NCBI GenBank assembly: GCA_963798795.1
Contig: CAWCUZ010000001.1
Coordinates: 372,001 to 436,000, forward strand
Direction of reading: 5' to 3'
Length of the DNA stretch: 64,000 nucleotides
DNA from: CAWCUZ01 sp963798795
Lineage (GTDB): Bacteria; Acidobacteriota; Vicinamibacteria; Vicinamibacterales; SCN-69-37
Shown here: in pieces, positions 1 through 8,339 of the stretch
Numbering within the stretch: the first letter of the stretch is position 1
Layout: each line of letters begins with the position of its first letter
Translations under genes and position numbers: made by a program
The notes under the pieces: generated by a model
Told to the model about the DNA's origin: nothing
The model's database searches: none
The model's input: the letters and a program-made list of their open reading frames with translations, nothing else

Positions 1-21
1 CCATGCTCGGGCGTTCGCGCC

Positions 22-375
22 CTACCTCACTTTCGGCATCTCGATCTTGGTGACCGTGATCGCGTTGTCCTTCAGCTCGCCGGTGAGGATGACCGTGTGG
101 CCCGCGTGGATCGGCAGGCCCTCGAACTTCTGGTTGGCGATCTTGTAGACCTTGTCGTCCTTACCGTTCACGAACACGTATTGCGCGCCGTTCTTGACGC
201 AGTCGAGCGTGCACTGATGGTCCTTGGCCATCGTGCCGCCATTGGCGCCGTGGTCGGCGTTGCACATCGAGTCGGAGATTTTTCCCGTCCATGTGTCGGC
301 GGCGCTGAGGGTGCCGCCGCCGACCGTCGCCGCGAGGAACGCGGCCGCCAGCGCCACTCTGATCGCGAGTTTCAT
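22..375 (-). CDS. small secreted protein with DSMC motif, unknown function
   Basis: The product has 117 residues with a signal peptide over about residues 1-25 (basic start, hydrophobic core, cleavage near SAAD). The mature part carries a DSMC motif at 35-38 and further cysteines at 55 and 59, then a beta-rich C-terminal half with GHTVILTGEL, which resembles a small OB-like barrel. Small secreted DSMC proteins of this type recur in Acidobacteria; their role is unknown to me. It is probably periplasmic. It stands divergent from the porin/pst genes and lies at the window edge. Confidence 0.7.
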   Translation of the reverse strand: MKLAIRVALAAAFLAATVGGGTLSAADTWTGKISDSMCNADHGANGGTMAKDHQCTLDCVKNGAQYVFVNGKDDKVYKIANQKFEGLPIHAGHTVILTGELKDNAITVTKIEMPKVR

Positions 376-393
376 GAAGACCTCCGCAGTAAT

Positions 394-412
394 GGCGGAC
401 CCTGAGTCCGCC
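394..412. promoter_or_regulatory. short hairpin in the leader of the secreted-protein gene
   Basis: GGCGGAC and GTCCGCC pair perfectly over 7 bp around a 5-base loop, 18 bases in front of the minus-strand start at 375. It could be a leader hairpin or an operator; nothing else identifies it. The rest of the 376-545 gap shows no recognisable Pho box or strong promoter. Confidence 0.3.
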
Positions 413-558
413 GAATGAGGGAGCGCCTCACAGGATAGCGCGAATCCGGGGACCGGTCACATTTAACGCTCGCGAAACATCGCGGATCCCGGCGCGTTAC
501 ACGAGGCCGGTAGCCTTGCTCCCGAACGATACGCATAGCCGAGAGGCGAGGAGGCTTC

Positions 559-1653
559 TTGACGCGACGAGTCCTGATTTCCGTGGTTGCCCTGGCGCTG
601 CTGACCGCGGCCGCCCCCGCAATGGCGCAGGTGACGCCGGCGCAGGGGATCACGCCACCCGACGATTCGCAATCCGTGAAGTTCGGCGTGACGATCTTCA
701 CCGACTTCACGTTCACGAAGTCGCCGAAGAGCACGGATGCGGCGGGCAACTCCATTTCTCCCAGCAGCTTCAATGTGGCCCGGACGTACGTGAACTTCAC
801 CGGGAACATCTCGCACCGGATCAGCTTCCGCATCACGCCCGACATCGCGCGCGAGAGCGGTGCCGGCAGCAGCATCAGCGGCAGCTACACCGTGCGGCTG
901 AAGTACGGTTTCGCCCAGTTCAACCTCGATGACTGGATGCCGCGCGGCTCCTGGGTGCGCGTCGGCCTGCAGCAGACACCCCTCATCGACTATCAGGAGG
1001 GCGTCTACCGCTACCGCTTCCAGGGCGGCGTGCTCGTCGACCGTGAGGGCATCCTCGCGTCGTCGGACAGCGGGGCGTCGCTGCACGCCAATTTTGCGAA
1101 CAACTACGGGGACATCCAGGTCGGCATCTTCAACGGCGAGGGCTACAGCAAGGCCGAGGCCAACAACCAGAAGGCCTTCCAGGTGCGGGCGACGGTCCGG
1201 CCCATGGCCACCGGCAGCATGGCGGCGCGCGGGCTGCGGATCACCGGCTTCTACGACGCCGACAACTACGTGAAGAGCGCCGCAAAGCGCCGCGGCGTGT
1301 TCGACGCCACCTTCGAGCACGCGCGGTTCAACGCCGGCGTGATCTATGCCGCGGCGACCGACCAGACGCTCCCGACGGCCGCGAAGGTGTCCGCCCAGGG
1401 ATTCTCGATCTGGCTGACGCCGTTCTTCCAGCAGAAGGGCAACGGCTGGGAAGCGCTGCTGCGGTACGACAATTACAAGCCCAACAAGGACGTGGACGCC
1501 ATTCGCAAGCGCACGATCGTGGGGCTTGCCTACTGGTTCCCGCATCCGGGCGGCGGCGCCTCGGCGGCAATGCTCTTCGACTACGAACAGCAGACGTTCC
1601 CCGGCACGACCAAACAGCAGCGGATCGCGGTGCATGCGCTGATCAACTTCTAG
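559..1653 (+). CDS. outer-membrane beta-barrel porin, probably phosphate-associated
   Basis: The 364-residue product has a signal peptide ending at AMAQ (about residue 24), then alternating polar/aromatic strands and a C-terminal phenylalanine (LINF), the usual signature of an outer-membrane barrel. The start is TTG at 559, supported by a strong GAGGAGG ribosome site about 7 bases upstream; no ATG fits better. It stands 58 bases ahead of pstS in the same direction, so a phosphate-selective O/P-type porin is the likely reading. Substrate choice is inferred from context only. Confidence 0.75.
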   Translation: MTRRVLISVVALALLTAAAPAMAQVTPAQGITPPDDSQSVKFGVTIFTDFTFTKSPKSTDAAGNSISPSSFNVARTYVNFTGNISHRISFRITPDIARESGAGSSISGSYTVRLKYGFAQFNLDDWMPRGSWVRVGLQQTPLIDYQEGVYRYRFQGGVLVDREGILASSDSGASLHANFANNYGDIQVGIFNGEGYSKAEANNQKAFQVRATVRPMATGSMAARGLRITGFYDADNYVKSAAKRRGVFDATFEHARFNAGVIYAAATDQTLPTAAKVSAQGFSIWLTPFFQQKGNGWEALLRYDNYKPNKDVDAIRKRTIVGLAYWFPHPGGGASAAMLFDYEQQTFPGTTKQQRIAVHALINF

Positions 1654-1711
1654 AGCAGCAGGCAGACGCACCAGGCATCAGCCGTTGGGCCTCAGGCAGA
1701 AGGAGAGAGAG

Positions 1712-2752
1712 ATGACGAGATTGACTATGCGCGGTTGGCGTGCGGCACTGGCCGGAGCGTGCGTGATAGCGCTCGGCGCCGGCGTCGCCGCGCAGAAAAC
1801 GCAGATCACCGGGGCGGGCGCGACCTTCCCCTACCCGATCTACTCGAAGTGGTTCACCGAGTACAACCGGATCCATCCCGACGTGGAGATCAACTACCAG
1901 GCGATCGGGTCCGGCGGCGGGATCCGCCAGGTGACCAACCAGACGGTGTTCTTCGGCGCCTCCGATGGCCCGATGACCAACGACCAACTCATGGCCGCCC
2001 CGGGCAAGCTGCTGCACTTCCCCACCGTGCTCGGTTCGGTCGTCCCGTCATACAACGTCCCGGGCGTCGATACCGAGTTGAAGTTCACCGGTCCCCTCCT
2101 GGCGGACATCTACCTCGGCAACGTGACGAAATGGAATGACCCGGCGATCGCGCAGCTCAATCCCGGGGTCACGCTGCCGAACACCGCCATTACCGTGGTC
2201 CACCGGTCGGACGGCAGCGGCACGACCTACATCTGGTGCGACTACCTGCACAAGGTGTCTCCCGAATGGACCAAGCGTGTCGGCGTGGCCACATCGGTCA
2301 AGTGGCCGGTCGGCCTTGGTGGCAACCAGAACGATGGCGTCGCCGGACTGGTGAAGCAGACCCCGGGCGCGATCGGCTACGTCGAGCTCATCTACGCCCT
2401 GCAGAACAACATCTCGTTCGGCGTGGTGAAGAACATGGACGGCAACTTCGTCAAGGCGAGCCTCCAGTCGACAACGGCGGCCGCTGCCGGGGCGACCACG
2501 GCCATGCCCGCCGATTTCCGGGTGTCGATCACCAACGCGCCGGGCCGCGACGCCTACCCGATCTCGTCGTTCACGTGGCTTCTGCTCTACGAGAACCCGA
2601 AAGACAAGGCCAAAGCGAAGACGATGGTCGACTTCGTGAAGTGGGCGCTCACCGACGGCCAGAAGTTCACCGGCGACCTCGGGTACGCGCCGCTGCCCGA
2701 CGCCGTGGTCCAGATGGAGATGAAGGCGCTCGAGAAGATCAAGCTGCAGTAG
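1712..2752 (+). CDS. pstS: phosphate ABC transporter substrate-binding protein PstS
   Basis: This is the periplasmic phosphate receptor of the Pst uptake system. The mature protein begins soon after a signal peptide of about 25 residues (AAQKTQ) and shows the hallmark GAGATFPYP close to the N-terminus, then GSGGG and the SDGSGTT phosphate-binding loop. The length of 346 residues is normal. ATG 1712 was chosen over an upstream in-frame TTG at 1685 because AGGAGA sits at 1701 and the signal peptide then begins properly. It lies between the porin and pstC in one transcription direction. Confidence 0.95.
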   Translation: MTRLTMRGWRAALAGACVIALGAGVAAQKTQITGAGATFPYPIYSKWFTEYNRIHPDVEINYQAIGSGGGIRQVTNQTVFFGASDGPMTNDQLMAAPGKLLHFPTVLGSVVPSYNVPGVDTELKFTGPLLADIYLGNVTKWNDPAIAQLNPGVTLPNTAITVVHRSDGSGTTYIWCDYLHKVSPEWTKRVGVATSVKWPVGLGGNQNDGVAGLVKQTPGAIGYVELIYALQNNISFGVVKNMDGNFVKASLQSTTAAAAGATTAMPADFRVSITNAPGRDAYPISSFTWLLLYENPKDKAKAKTMVDFVKWALTDGQKFTGDLGYAPLPDAVVQMEMKALEKIKLQ

Positions 2753-2764
2753 TTCCGTCTTGAA

Positions 2765-2812
2765 GCGCGGGCACCGGCGGCAGTACAGTCCTGCCGTCGG
2801 CGCCCGCCGCGC
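2765..2812 (+). promoter_or_regulatory. intergenic stem-loop between pstS and pstC
   Basis: An imperfect GC-rich stem pairs the CACCGGCGGCAG arm (2765-2783) with CTGCCGTCGG and flanking bases (2791-2812) around a loop containing TACAGT. It has no U-run, so it is not a classical terminator. A hairpin here would favour more PstS than permease by stabilising or attenuating the transcript, as in other binding-protein operons; this role is inferred. Confidence 0.45.
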
Positions 2813-2836
2813 TTCCCTCCGGCCGCCGCGTCTTCC

Positions 2837-3802
2837 ATGGCCCCAACGCCCGCCGCTCGCGCCCACGACCGGGGCTTCCGGCGCTTTACCGGCGCCTTCG
2901 CCCTCCTGCTGGTCCTCCTGGTGGGCGCCATCGCCGTCCTGCTCTGGACCCAGTCGTCCGAGTCGATTCGCGAATTCGGCCTGAACTTCTGGCGCACCTC
3001 CACGTGGGACCCGGTCTCCGGCGACTTCGGCGCCGTGCCGTTCATCTGGGGCACGCTCTACTCCTCGTTCCTGGCGCTGGCGCTGTCGACTCCCGTCGCG
3101 TTGGGCATCGCGATCTTCCTCTCGGACCTCTGCCCGAACCGGCTCCGGGCGCCGTTGGTCTTCCTGACCGAACTGCTCGCGGCGATTCCGTCCATCGTCT
3201 ACGGCCTGTGGGGCGTGTTCGTCCTCGTGCCGGCGGTGAGGGCGTTCCAACTGGCGCTGCCGGACTGGATCCGCGCACTGCCGCTGTTCAGCGGTCCGCC
3301 GGTCGGCGTCAGCCTGCTGTCGGCGGCCCTGGTGCTGGCCGTCATGGTGGTGCCGTTCAGTTCCTCGGTGGCGCGGGAGGTCCTGCGCGCCGTTCCGGCC
3401 GCCCAGAAGGAAGCCGCCTATGCCCTGGGGGCGACGCGCTGGGAGGCCATCAAGGTCAGCCTCCATTTCGCACGCACCGGCATCTTCGGCGCCATCATGC
3501 TGGGCCTGGGCCGGGCCCTCGGCGAGACCATGGCCGTCACGATGGTCATCGGCAACAACCCGCAGGTGAGCTGGTCGGTGTTCGCGCCGCAGTACACGAT
3601 GGCGGCGGTCATCGCCAACGAGTTCACCGAGGCGGTGGAGACGCTGCACCTGAGCGCGCTGGTCGAAATCGGCCTCGTGCTGTTCATCATCACGCTGGCC
3701 ATCAACGTGGCGTCGCGCGCCCTCATCTGGAACATGACGCGCGAACGCCAGCCGCGCCGCAGGCCGACGGCCGTCGTGCCGGCCGAGGAATCGGCCGTAT
3801 GA
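2837..3802 (+). CDS. pstC: phosphate ABC transporter permease PstC
   Basis: This is one of the two inner-membrane permeases of the phosphate importer. The 321-residue product has about six membrane segments beginning near residue 17, and the EAA-type cytoplasmic loop reads AAQKEAAYALGATRWEAIK (about residues 192-211), the contact site for the PstB ATPase. The ATG at 2837 follows an 84-base gap after pstS containing a stem-loop. Its stop overlaps the pstA start by ATGA at 3799-3802, so the permeases are translationally coupled. Confidence 0.93.
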   Translation: MAPTPAARAHDRGFRRFTGAFALLLVLLVGAIAVLLWTQSSESIREFGLNFWRTSTWDPVSGDFGAVPFIWGTLYSSFLALALSTPVALGIAIFLSDLCPNRLRAPLVFLTELLAAIPSIVYGLWGVFVLVPAVRAFQLALPDWIRALPLFSGPPVGVSLLSAALVLAVMVVPFSSSVAREVLRAVPAAQKEAAYALGATRWEAIKVSLHFARTGIFGAIMLGLGRALGETMAVTMVIGNNPQVSWSVFAPQYTMAAVIANEFTEAVETLHLSALVEIGLVLFIITLAINVASRALIWNMTRERQPRRRPTAVVPAEESAV

Positions 3803-4653
3803 TCGCCCGCGACCGCCGCCGCCGGCTCGTGTCCCTGGTGATGACCGGACTCTGCGTTCTGTCGGTCGTCGTCGCTCTGGTGCCCGTCGCCCTGGTGCTG
3901 TTCTACGTGATCCAGCAGGGCGCCAGTTCGCTCAACTGGGACTTCTTCACCCAGCTGCCGAAGCCGGTCGGCGAGCAGGGCGGCGGCATGGCCAACGCCA
4001 TCGTCGGCACGCTCATGCTGATCGCCCTCGGCGCGCTGTTCGCCGTGCCCATCGGCATCCTCGCCGCCATCTACATCGTCGAGTCGGGCGGCACGCGGCT
4101 CGGATCCGCGACGCGCTTCGCGGCCGACACGCTCAACGGGGTGCCCTCGATCGTCATCGGCCTGTTCGCCTACGTGCTCGTGGTGCTCCCCGTCAAGCAT
4201 TTCAGCGCGTTGGCCGGCGGGTTCGCGCTGGGCGTGATGATGATCCCGCTCGTGACGCGGACGACCGAAGAGCTGCTCCGTCTGGTCCCGATGTCGTTGC
4301 GCGAGGGCGCCCTGGCACTGGGCGCGACGAGGGCCCGCGCCGTGTTCAGCGTGGTGCTGCCGGCCGCGCTGCCCGGCATCATCACCGGCGTGGTGCTCGC
4401 GCTCGCACGCATCGCCGGCGAGACGGCGCCGCTGCTCTTTACCTCGTTCAACAACCGCTTCTGGTCCACCTCGCCCGTCGAGCCAATCGCGTCGCTCACC
4501 GTTCAGGTCTACACCTACGCCAAGGGGCCGTACGACGACTGGCACCGCCAGGCATGGGCCGGCGCGCTCGTCCTGGTCTCGCTCGTCCTGATCTGTTCCC
4601 TCCTCGCCCGGTTCGCGGCGCGGCGGCTCGAGCGCATGCAGGTGGGGCGGTAG
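3799..4653 (+). CDS. pstA: phosphate ABC transporter permease PstA
   Basis: This is the second inner-membrane permease of the Pst importer, 284 residues with about six membrane segments. Its EAA loop (SLREGALALGATRARAVF) docks on the ATPase. The start ATG 3799 overlaps the pstC stop. In most bacteria pstB and phoU follow directly. Here the next gene is on the opposite strand and encodes an unrelated ferritin/VIT protein, so the ATPase subunit must be encoded elsewhere. Confidence 0.93.
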   Translation: MIARDRRRRLVSLVMTGLCVLSVVVALVPVALVLFYVIQQGASSLNWDFFTQLPKPVGEQGGGMANAIVGTLMLIALGALFAVPIGILAAIYIVESGGTRLGSATRFAADTLNGVPSIVIGLFAYVLVVLPVKHFSALAGGFALGVMMIPLVTRTTEELLRLVPMSLREGALALGATRARAVFSVVLPAALPGIITGVVLALARIAGETAPLLFTSFNNRFWSTSPVEPIASLTVQVYTYAKGPYDDWHRQAWAGALVLVSLVLICSLLARFAARRLERMQVGR

Positions 4654-4672
4654 GGCTTTCGGCGTTCGGGCG

Positions 4673-5785
4673 TCAGCCGAGCGAGATGCCAATCAGCCGG
4701 CCGATGCCGAACGTCAGCGCGGCGGCGCCGAGCCCGACGACGACCTGGCGGGAGCCGGAGAACCACACGGAGCGGCCGGTCAGCAGCGTGATGCCGGCAC
4801 CGATGCCGAACAGACCGGCGCCGCTGATGGCCAGACTGGCCACGACCGCCCCGCGTCCCTCGAAGAACACGAACGCGATGACCGGCAGGATCGCGCCGAT
4901 GGCAAACAGGAAGAACGACGTGAGCGCCGCCTGGAGCGCCGACCCGCCCAGCTCGTTGGGGTCGATGCCCAGCTCCTCGCGCGCGAGGGTGTCGAGCGCC
5001 GACGACTCGCTCTGGATGAGCCGCTCGGCGACCTCCTGCGCCTGCTGGCGCGGCAGGCCCTTCGCTTCGTAGATGAGCGCCAGTTCCTCGCGCTCTTCGG
5101 CGGGGTTCGCGCGGATCTCGGCCTGCTCGATGCCGATCTGCTTTTCGTACAGCTCGCGCGAGCTGCGCACCGACAGCCACTCGCCCAGCGCCATCGAGCT
5201 CGCGCCCGCGAGCAGGCCTGCGATGCCGGTGATGATGATCTCGCGTCCCGGCAGGGCCGCGCCCGCGACGCCCATCACGAGGCTCAGATTCGACACGAGC
5301 CCGTCGTTGGCGCCGAGCACGGCCGCGCGCAGCGCGTTGCCGGCCGTCGTGCGGTGGCGACCCTCCAGTCGGGCCAGCAGCGGTCCTTCGGCGCCGCCGC
5401 CCAGGATCGTCCGCAGCGCGCGGGCGTGTCCGCGTTCATCGGCGTCCATCCCCGGCGCGCGGTCCGACGTGGCGGCGTACCGGTTCGCGTCGGCGGCTTC
5501 CTGGCTCGCAATCACCGAGACGATCGAGGAGGCGCCGAACCGGCGCGCCATCCACCGCAGCACGCGCGTGCGCCAGCCGAGGCGGTGCGTCGGCGGATCC
5601 ACCCCACGTTCGCGCAGCATCTCGACCCAGTGGGCCGCGTGGCGGCGCTCCGCCGCGGCCAGCCGCCGGTAGACCTCCGCCAGCCGCGCATCGCCTTCGC
5701 CCTCGGCAAGGGCTTCGTAGAGCGCGGCACTGTCGAGCTCGTCCTGGATGAAGAGAAGCGCTCGCGGACTCGGCGTCGACGACAT
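4673..5785 (-). CDS. ferritin-like domain fused to VIT1/CCC1 metal transporter
   Basis: The product has 370 residues. Residues 1-130 form a ferritin-like four-helix region with repeated Glu/His helices (DELDSAALYEALAE, AERRHAAHW, RGHARAL) fit for a di-iron site. Residues about 145-370 form a VIT1/CCC1 transporter with AAVLGANDGLVSNLSLVMGV and SMALGEWLSVRSSRE, then the metal-binding cytoplasmic helices rich in Glu, and a last group of membrane helices. Proteins of this build (MbfA-like) move ferrous iron or manganese out of the cytoplasm, sensing it with the ferritin domain. The ATG at 5785 is close to the divergent DMT gene. Confidence 0.88.
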   Translation of the reverse strand: MSSTPSPRALLFIQDELDSAALYEALAEGEGDARLAEVYRRLAAAERRHAAHWVEMLRERGVDPPTHRLGWRTRVLRWMARRFGASSIVSVIASQEAADANRYAATSDRAPGMDADERGHARALRTILGGGAEGPLLARLEGRHRTTAGNALRAAVLGANDGLVSNLSLVMGVAGAALPGREIIITGIAGLLAGASSMALGEWLSVRSSRELYEKQIGIEQAEIRANPAEEREELALIYEAKGLPRQQAQEVAERLIQSESSALDTLAREELGIDPNELGGSALQAALTSFFLFAIGAILPVIAFVFFEGRGAVVASLAISGAGLFGIGAGITLLTGRSVWFSGSRQVVVGLGAAALTFGIGRLIGISLG

Positions 5786-5794
5786 GAGTCACCT

Positions 5795-5800
5795 TATTAT
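5795..5800 (+). promoter_or_regulatory. -10 box abutting the DMT transporter start
   Basis: TATTAT is followed by only six bases before GTG 5807, so the transcript would start at or next to the start codon. No clear -35 box is seen. Confidence 0.4.
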
Positions 5801-5806
5801 CTTCCG

Positions 5807-6649
5807 GTGCGTGTGGTGCTCCTGACCTCCGCGGCCATGATCGGCTTTGCCGCCAACTCGCTGCTCACACGGGCCGCGCTCGCGACCGGACGGCTCGATG
5901 CGGCGTCGTTCACGGCCGTCCGGCTCGCCACGGGCGCCGCCACGCTGCTGCTCATCGCCGGCTGGCGCCGTCGGCCCGCGCCCCGCGCGCGCGGGGCGTG
6001 GACCTCCGCCGCGGCCCTGGCCGGCTACGCCGTGTTCTTCACGCTGGCCTACCAGCGCATCGTGGCGAGCGTCGGCGCGCTCGTGCTCTTTGCCGCCGTG
6101 CAGATCACGATGATTGCCACGGGGCTCGTGCGCGGGGAACGCCCGCAGCGAATCGACTGGCTGGGCCTGGCGCTGGCCGCTTCGGGACTGCTGGTCTTCA
6201 CGCTCCCGGGCGCGACCGCGCCGGACCTCTTCGGCACCGCGCTGATGGCGGCCGCGGGCGTGTGCTGGGGCGCCTATTCGCTCGCCGGGCGGCGCAGCCG
6301 GGACCCGCTCGGGACGACGGCCGGGAACTTCCTGCGCGGCTCGCTGGCAGGCGTGGCGTTCGTCGCGATTCAGCGCGCGAGCCTTCATCTGACCCCGGCC
6401 GGGCTGTGGCTGGCCGTGGCTTCGGGCTCGGTGGCCTCGGGCGTGGGCTATACGCTCTGGTACGCGGCGCTGCCCTCGCTCGCCGCCTGGCGCGCCGGCG
6501 TCGTGCAGCTCGTGGTGCCCGTGCTGACGGCCCTGGCCGCGGCTGCGCTGCTCGGCGAGTCGATTACACTGCGCCTGGAGGTCGCCACTGCCCTCACCGC
6601 CGTGGGCGTGTGGCTGACGATTGCCCCCGGGTGGCATCAGAAGAGCTGA
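5807..6649 (+). CDS. EamA-family drug/metabolite transporter
   Basis: About ten hydrophobic helices in two EamA repeats make up 280 residues, the usual size for this inner-membrane family, whose members often export amino acids or other metabolites. The substrate cannot be read from the sequence. The start is taken as GTG 5807, directly behind a TATTAT box; the ATG at 5837 is a later option. The gene is divergent from the ferritin/VIT gene with a 21-base gap and is followed at once by a small unknown gene. Confidence 0.85.
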   Translation: MRVVLLTSAAMIGFAANSLLTRAALATGRLDAASFTAVRLATGAATLLLIAGWRRRPAPRARGAWTSAAALAGYAVFFTLAYQRIVASVGALVLFAAVQITMIATGLVRGERPQRIDWLGLALAASGLLVFTLPGATAPDLFGTALMAAAGVCWGAYSLAGRRSRDPLGTTAGNFLRGSLAGVAFVAIQRASLHLTPAGLWLAVASGSVASGVGYTLWYAALPSLAAWRAGVVQLVVPVLTALAAAALLGESITLRLEVATALTAVGVWLTIAPGWHQKS

Positions 6650-6651
6650 CC

Positions 6652-6936
6652 ATGTCCGAACGCACGCGTCCCGCCCTCGCCAAACTCGACGAACTGCTGC
6701 CGGCGATCGGCCGGCTCGACGACACCCCCGATCGCGCGCGGCTGCTCGACGAACTGGACGCCCTGCGCGTGGCCGTCGCGGCGTTCCACATGGAAGGGAT
6801 CCGGTTCCGGATGTACTCCGTGGATCGACTGATCGCGGCCGACGGTCGTGCCGCCGATGCGAGGCGGCTCTTCGACGAGTTGCGCCACGCGCTTGAGGCC
6901 GCTGGGTTCCACACCCGGTCGCACGCGGCTCCATAG
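6652..6936 (+). CDS. small helical protein, unknown
   Basis: The 94-residue product is soluble, predicted mostly alpha-helical, and rich in Leu, Arg, Asp and Ala (KLDELLPAIGRLDD, LDELDALRVAVAAFHMEG). I recognise no family. It starts three bases after the transporter stop, so it is probably co-transcribed. Its reading frame is sound by codon pattern, with G/C at third positions. It converges on the HAD gene with a two-base gap. Confidence 0.55.
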   Translation: MSERTRPALAKLDELLPAIGRLDDTPDRARLLDELDALRVAVAAFHMEGIRFRMYSVDRLIAADGRAADARRLFDELRHALEAAGFHTRSHAAP

Positions 6937-6937
6937 T

Positions 6938-6966
6938 CTCAAGGTCCGAGGGACCCTGGGACCCGC
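6938..6966. repeat. GGTCC/GGGACC minisatellite, copy 1
   Basis: The stretch reads CAAGGTCCGAGGGACCCTGGGACCC, a short run of the same 7-10 base units that recur at 25982-26015 and 33714-33802. Here it encodes the last residues of the HAD protein (VPGSLGP) at the convergent gene junction. Confidence 0.5.
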
Positions 6967-7703
6967 AGGATGGTCGTCAACGCCTCGGCCAGCGGCTCGA
7001 GCGCGTGCAGCGTCGGCACGGCGGGATCGAGCTGCGCGCGGCGCGTCGGATTGAACCAGACCGCGCGCAGCCCGATCGCGCGCGCGCCTTCGATGTCGCT
7101 CGCCCACGCATCGCCCAGCATCACGGCTTCGTCGACCCGCACGCCGGCCCGGTCCAGCGCGGCGTGGAAAATCGCCGCGGCGGGCTTTGCCACGCCAACC
7201 TCCTCCGAGGTCACGAGCGTGTCGACCAGCGGCGTCAGACCGCAGCGGTCGAGCTTGCGCCGCTGCTCGTCGGCGCTGTTGTTGGTCACGATCACCACGG
7301 CGAGACCCGCGGCCCGGAACGCGCCCAGCAACTCGACGGCGCCGCGAACCGGATGCCAGGTCGTTTCGTAGGCCGAGCGGTACGCCGCGGCGAGGCGCTC
7401 GGCGGCCGCTTCCGCGCCGGCCAGACGCGTGCCCGCCAGCAATCGACGAAATCGCTCGAGGCGCGCCGCGTCGACCGTGAGCCGTCTGGCCAGGACCTCG
7501 AGATGCAACTCCTCGAGAATGGACCGATGGCGCACGCAGAGCTCGTCGAGCCCCCAGCACTGCAGCGGAGCGTGACCCTCCTGGACGATGGACAGGGCGG
7601 CGCGCGTCGCGCGCTCGTGGTCGAACAGCGTGTCGTCCAGGTCGGAGAGCACGGCCCGCAGCCGCGTCGGAGGGGGCAGGCAGGTTCGGGTCGGCTCGGT
7701 CAT
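6939..7703 (-). CDS. HAD-superfamily hydrolase (YjjG/PgpP-like phosphatase)
   Basis: The 254-residue phosphatase has all four HAD motifs: SDLDDTLFDH (motif I nucleophile and general acid), VIVTNNS (II), the lysine in GVAKPAAAIF (III) and MLGDAWASDIEGA (IV). An alpha-helical cap lies between motifs I and II, as in pyrimidine nucleotidase or phosphoglycolate-phosphatase relatives. The substrate is not determinable. The start ATG 7703 overlaps the stop of the upstream dioxygenase-like gene. The C-terminus runs into a minisatellite repeat. Confidence 0.88.
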   Translation of the reverse strand: MTEPTRTCLPPPTRLRAVLSDLDDTLFDHERATRAALSIVQEGHAPLQCWGLDELCVRHRSILEELHLEVLARRLTVDAARLERFRRLLAGTRLAGAEAAAERLAAAYRSAYETTWHPVRGAVELLGAFRAAGLAVVIVTNNSADEQRRKLDRCGLTPLVDTLVTSEEVGVAKPAAAIFHAALDRAGVRVDEAVMLGDAWASDIEGARAIGLRAVWFNPTRRAQLDPAVPTLHALEPLAEALTTILRVPGSLGP

Positions 7704-8290
7704 AGATCGAGCGTGAAGTTGAAGGTGGCGTGGGCCGGGTCGACCAGGTGGACCGCCAACTCGGGTCGGGCGCCGGCGTCCCGGGCGGCGAGCGGATCGT
7801 CCGGAAAAAACAGAGCGGTCGTCAGGGCGGAGCCCTGCGGCGGCGTCACCCGCGCCCAGATGCAGCGCGCACGGCCGGCGTGCCCGCCGGGCACGATGGT
7901 GTCGACCCGGTAGCCGCCATCGGCCGCCGAGAGCTGATGACCGCGCAGATTGAACCCGGCCGGGTCGTAGCGGCCTCCGGCGTCGGCCTGCCAGAAATCG
8001 AGCCGCGCGCCCGCAATCGGGCCACACCGCATGCCGGCCACAACCCCTGTGAGCCGCAGGCGTTGGCCGGGCGCATCGGCGCCGGCCAGCACCTGCCGCT
8101 CAGGCAATCCGGGCCTGAAGAAGCCGGCGTCTGGAACCGCCGGCGTGGGGTGCGTCTCGTCTCCGCAGGTTGCCGTCGGCACGGTGAAGCGCCCCAGGCC
8201 CTGCCCCGCCGCTGTCCGGAATGCCTCCACCAGTCCCACGGGCATCGCCAGTCCGAACGCCAGGAGCCGCCGCCGGGAGAGACGCGCCAT
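7700..8290 (-). CDS. secreted intradiol-dioxygenase-fold protein
   Basis: The 196-residue product starts with a twin-arginine-like signal (RLSRRRLLAFGL). The core has the intradiol dioxygenase hallmark CGPIAGARLDFWQADAGGRY, matching the region that holds the first iron tyrosine in protocatechuate dioxygenases, and later GYRVDTIVPGG. It is shorter than catalytic subunits of that family (over 200 residues), and the full Tyr/Tyr/His/His set is not obvious, so ring-cleaving activity is uncertain. It overlaps the HAD gene by ATGA. The start lies seven bases after a TAAGAT box. Confidence 0.78.
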   Translation of the reverse strand: MARLSRRRLLAFGLAMPVGLVEAFRTAAGQGLGRFTVPTATCGDETHPTPAVPDAGFFRPGLPERQVLAGADAPGQRLRLTGVVAGMRCGPIAGARLDFWQADAGGRYDPAGFNLRGHQLSAADGGYRVDTIVPGGHAGRARCIWARVTPPQGSALTTALFFPDDPLAARDAGARPELAVHLVDPAHATFNFTLDL

Positions 8291-8297
8291 ATAATCG

Positions 8298-8303
8298 ATC
8301 TTA
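8298..8303 (-). promoter_or_regulatory. -10 box close to the intradiol-like gene start
   Basis: TAAGAT on the minus strand is seven bases from ATG 8290, consistent with a leaderless or near-leaderless transcript. The -35 region is weak. Confidence 0.35.
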
Positions 8304-8339
8304 GCAAGGACGAATTCCCGTTCCTGCAGGAGGACGTGC

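Noticed and set aside
420..545. Pho box upstream of the porin/pst genes
   Set aside because: No pair of CTGTCAT-like direct repeats could be found; only weak partial matches.
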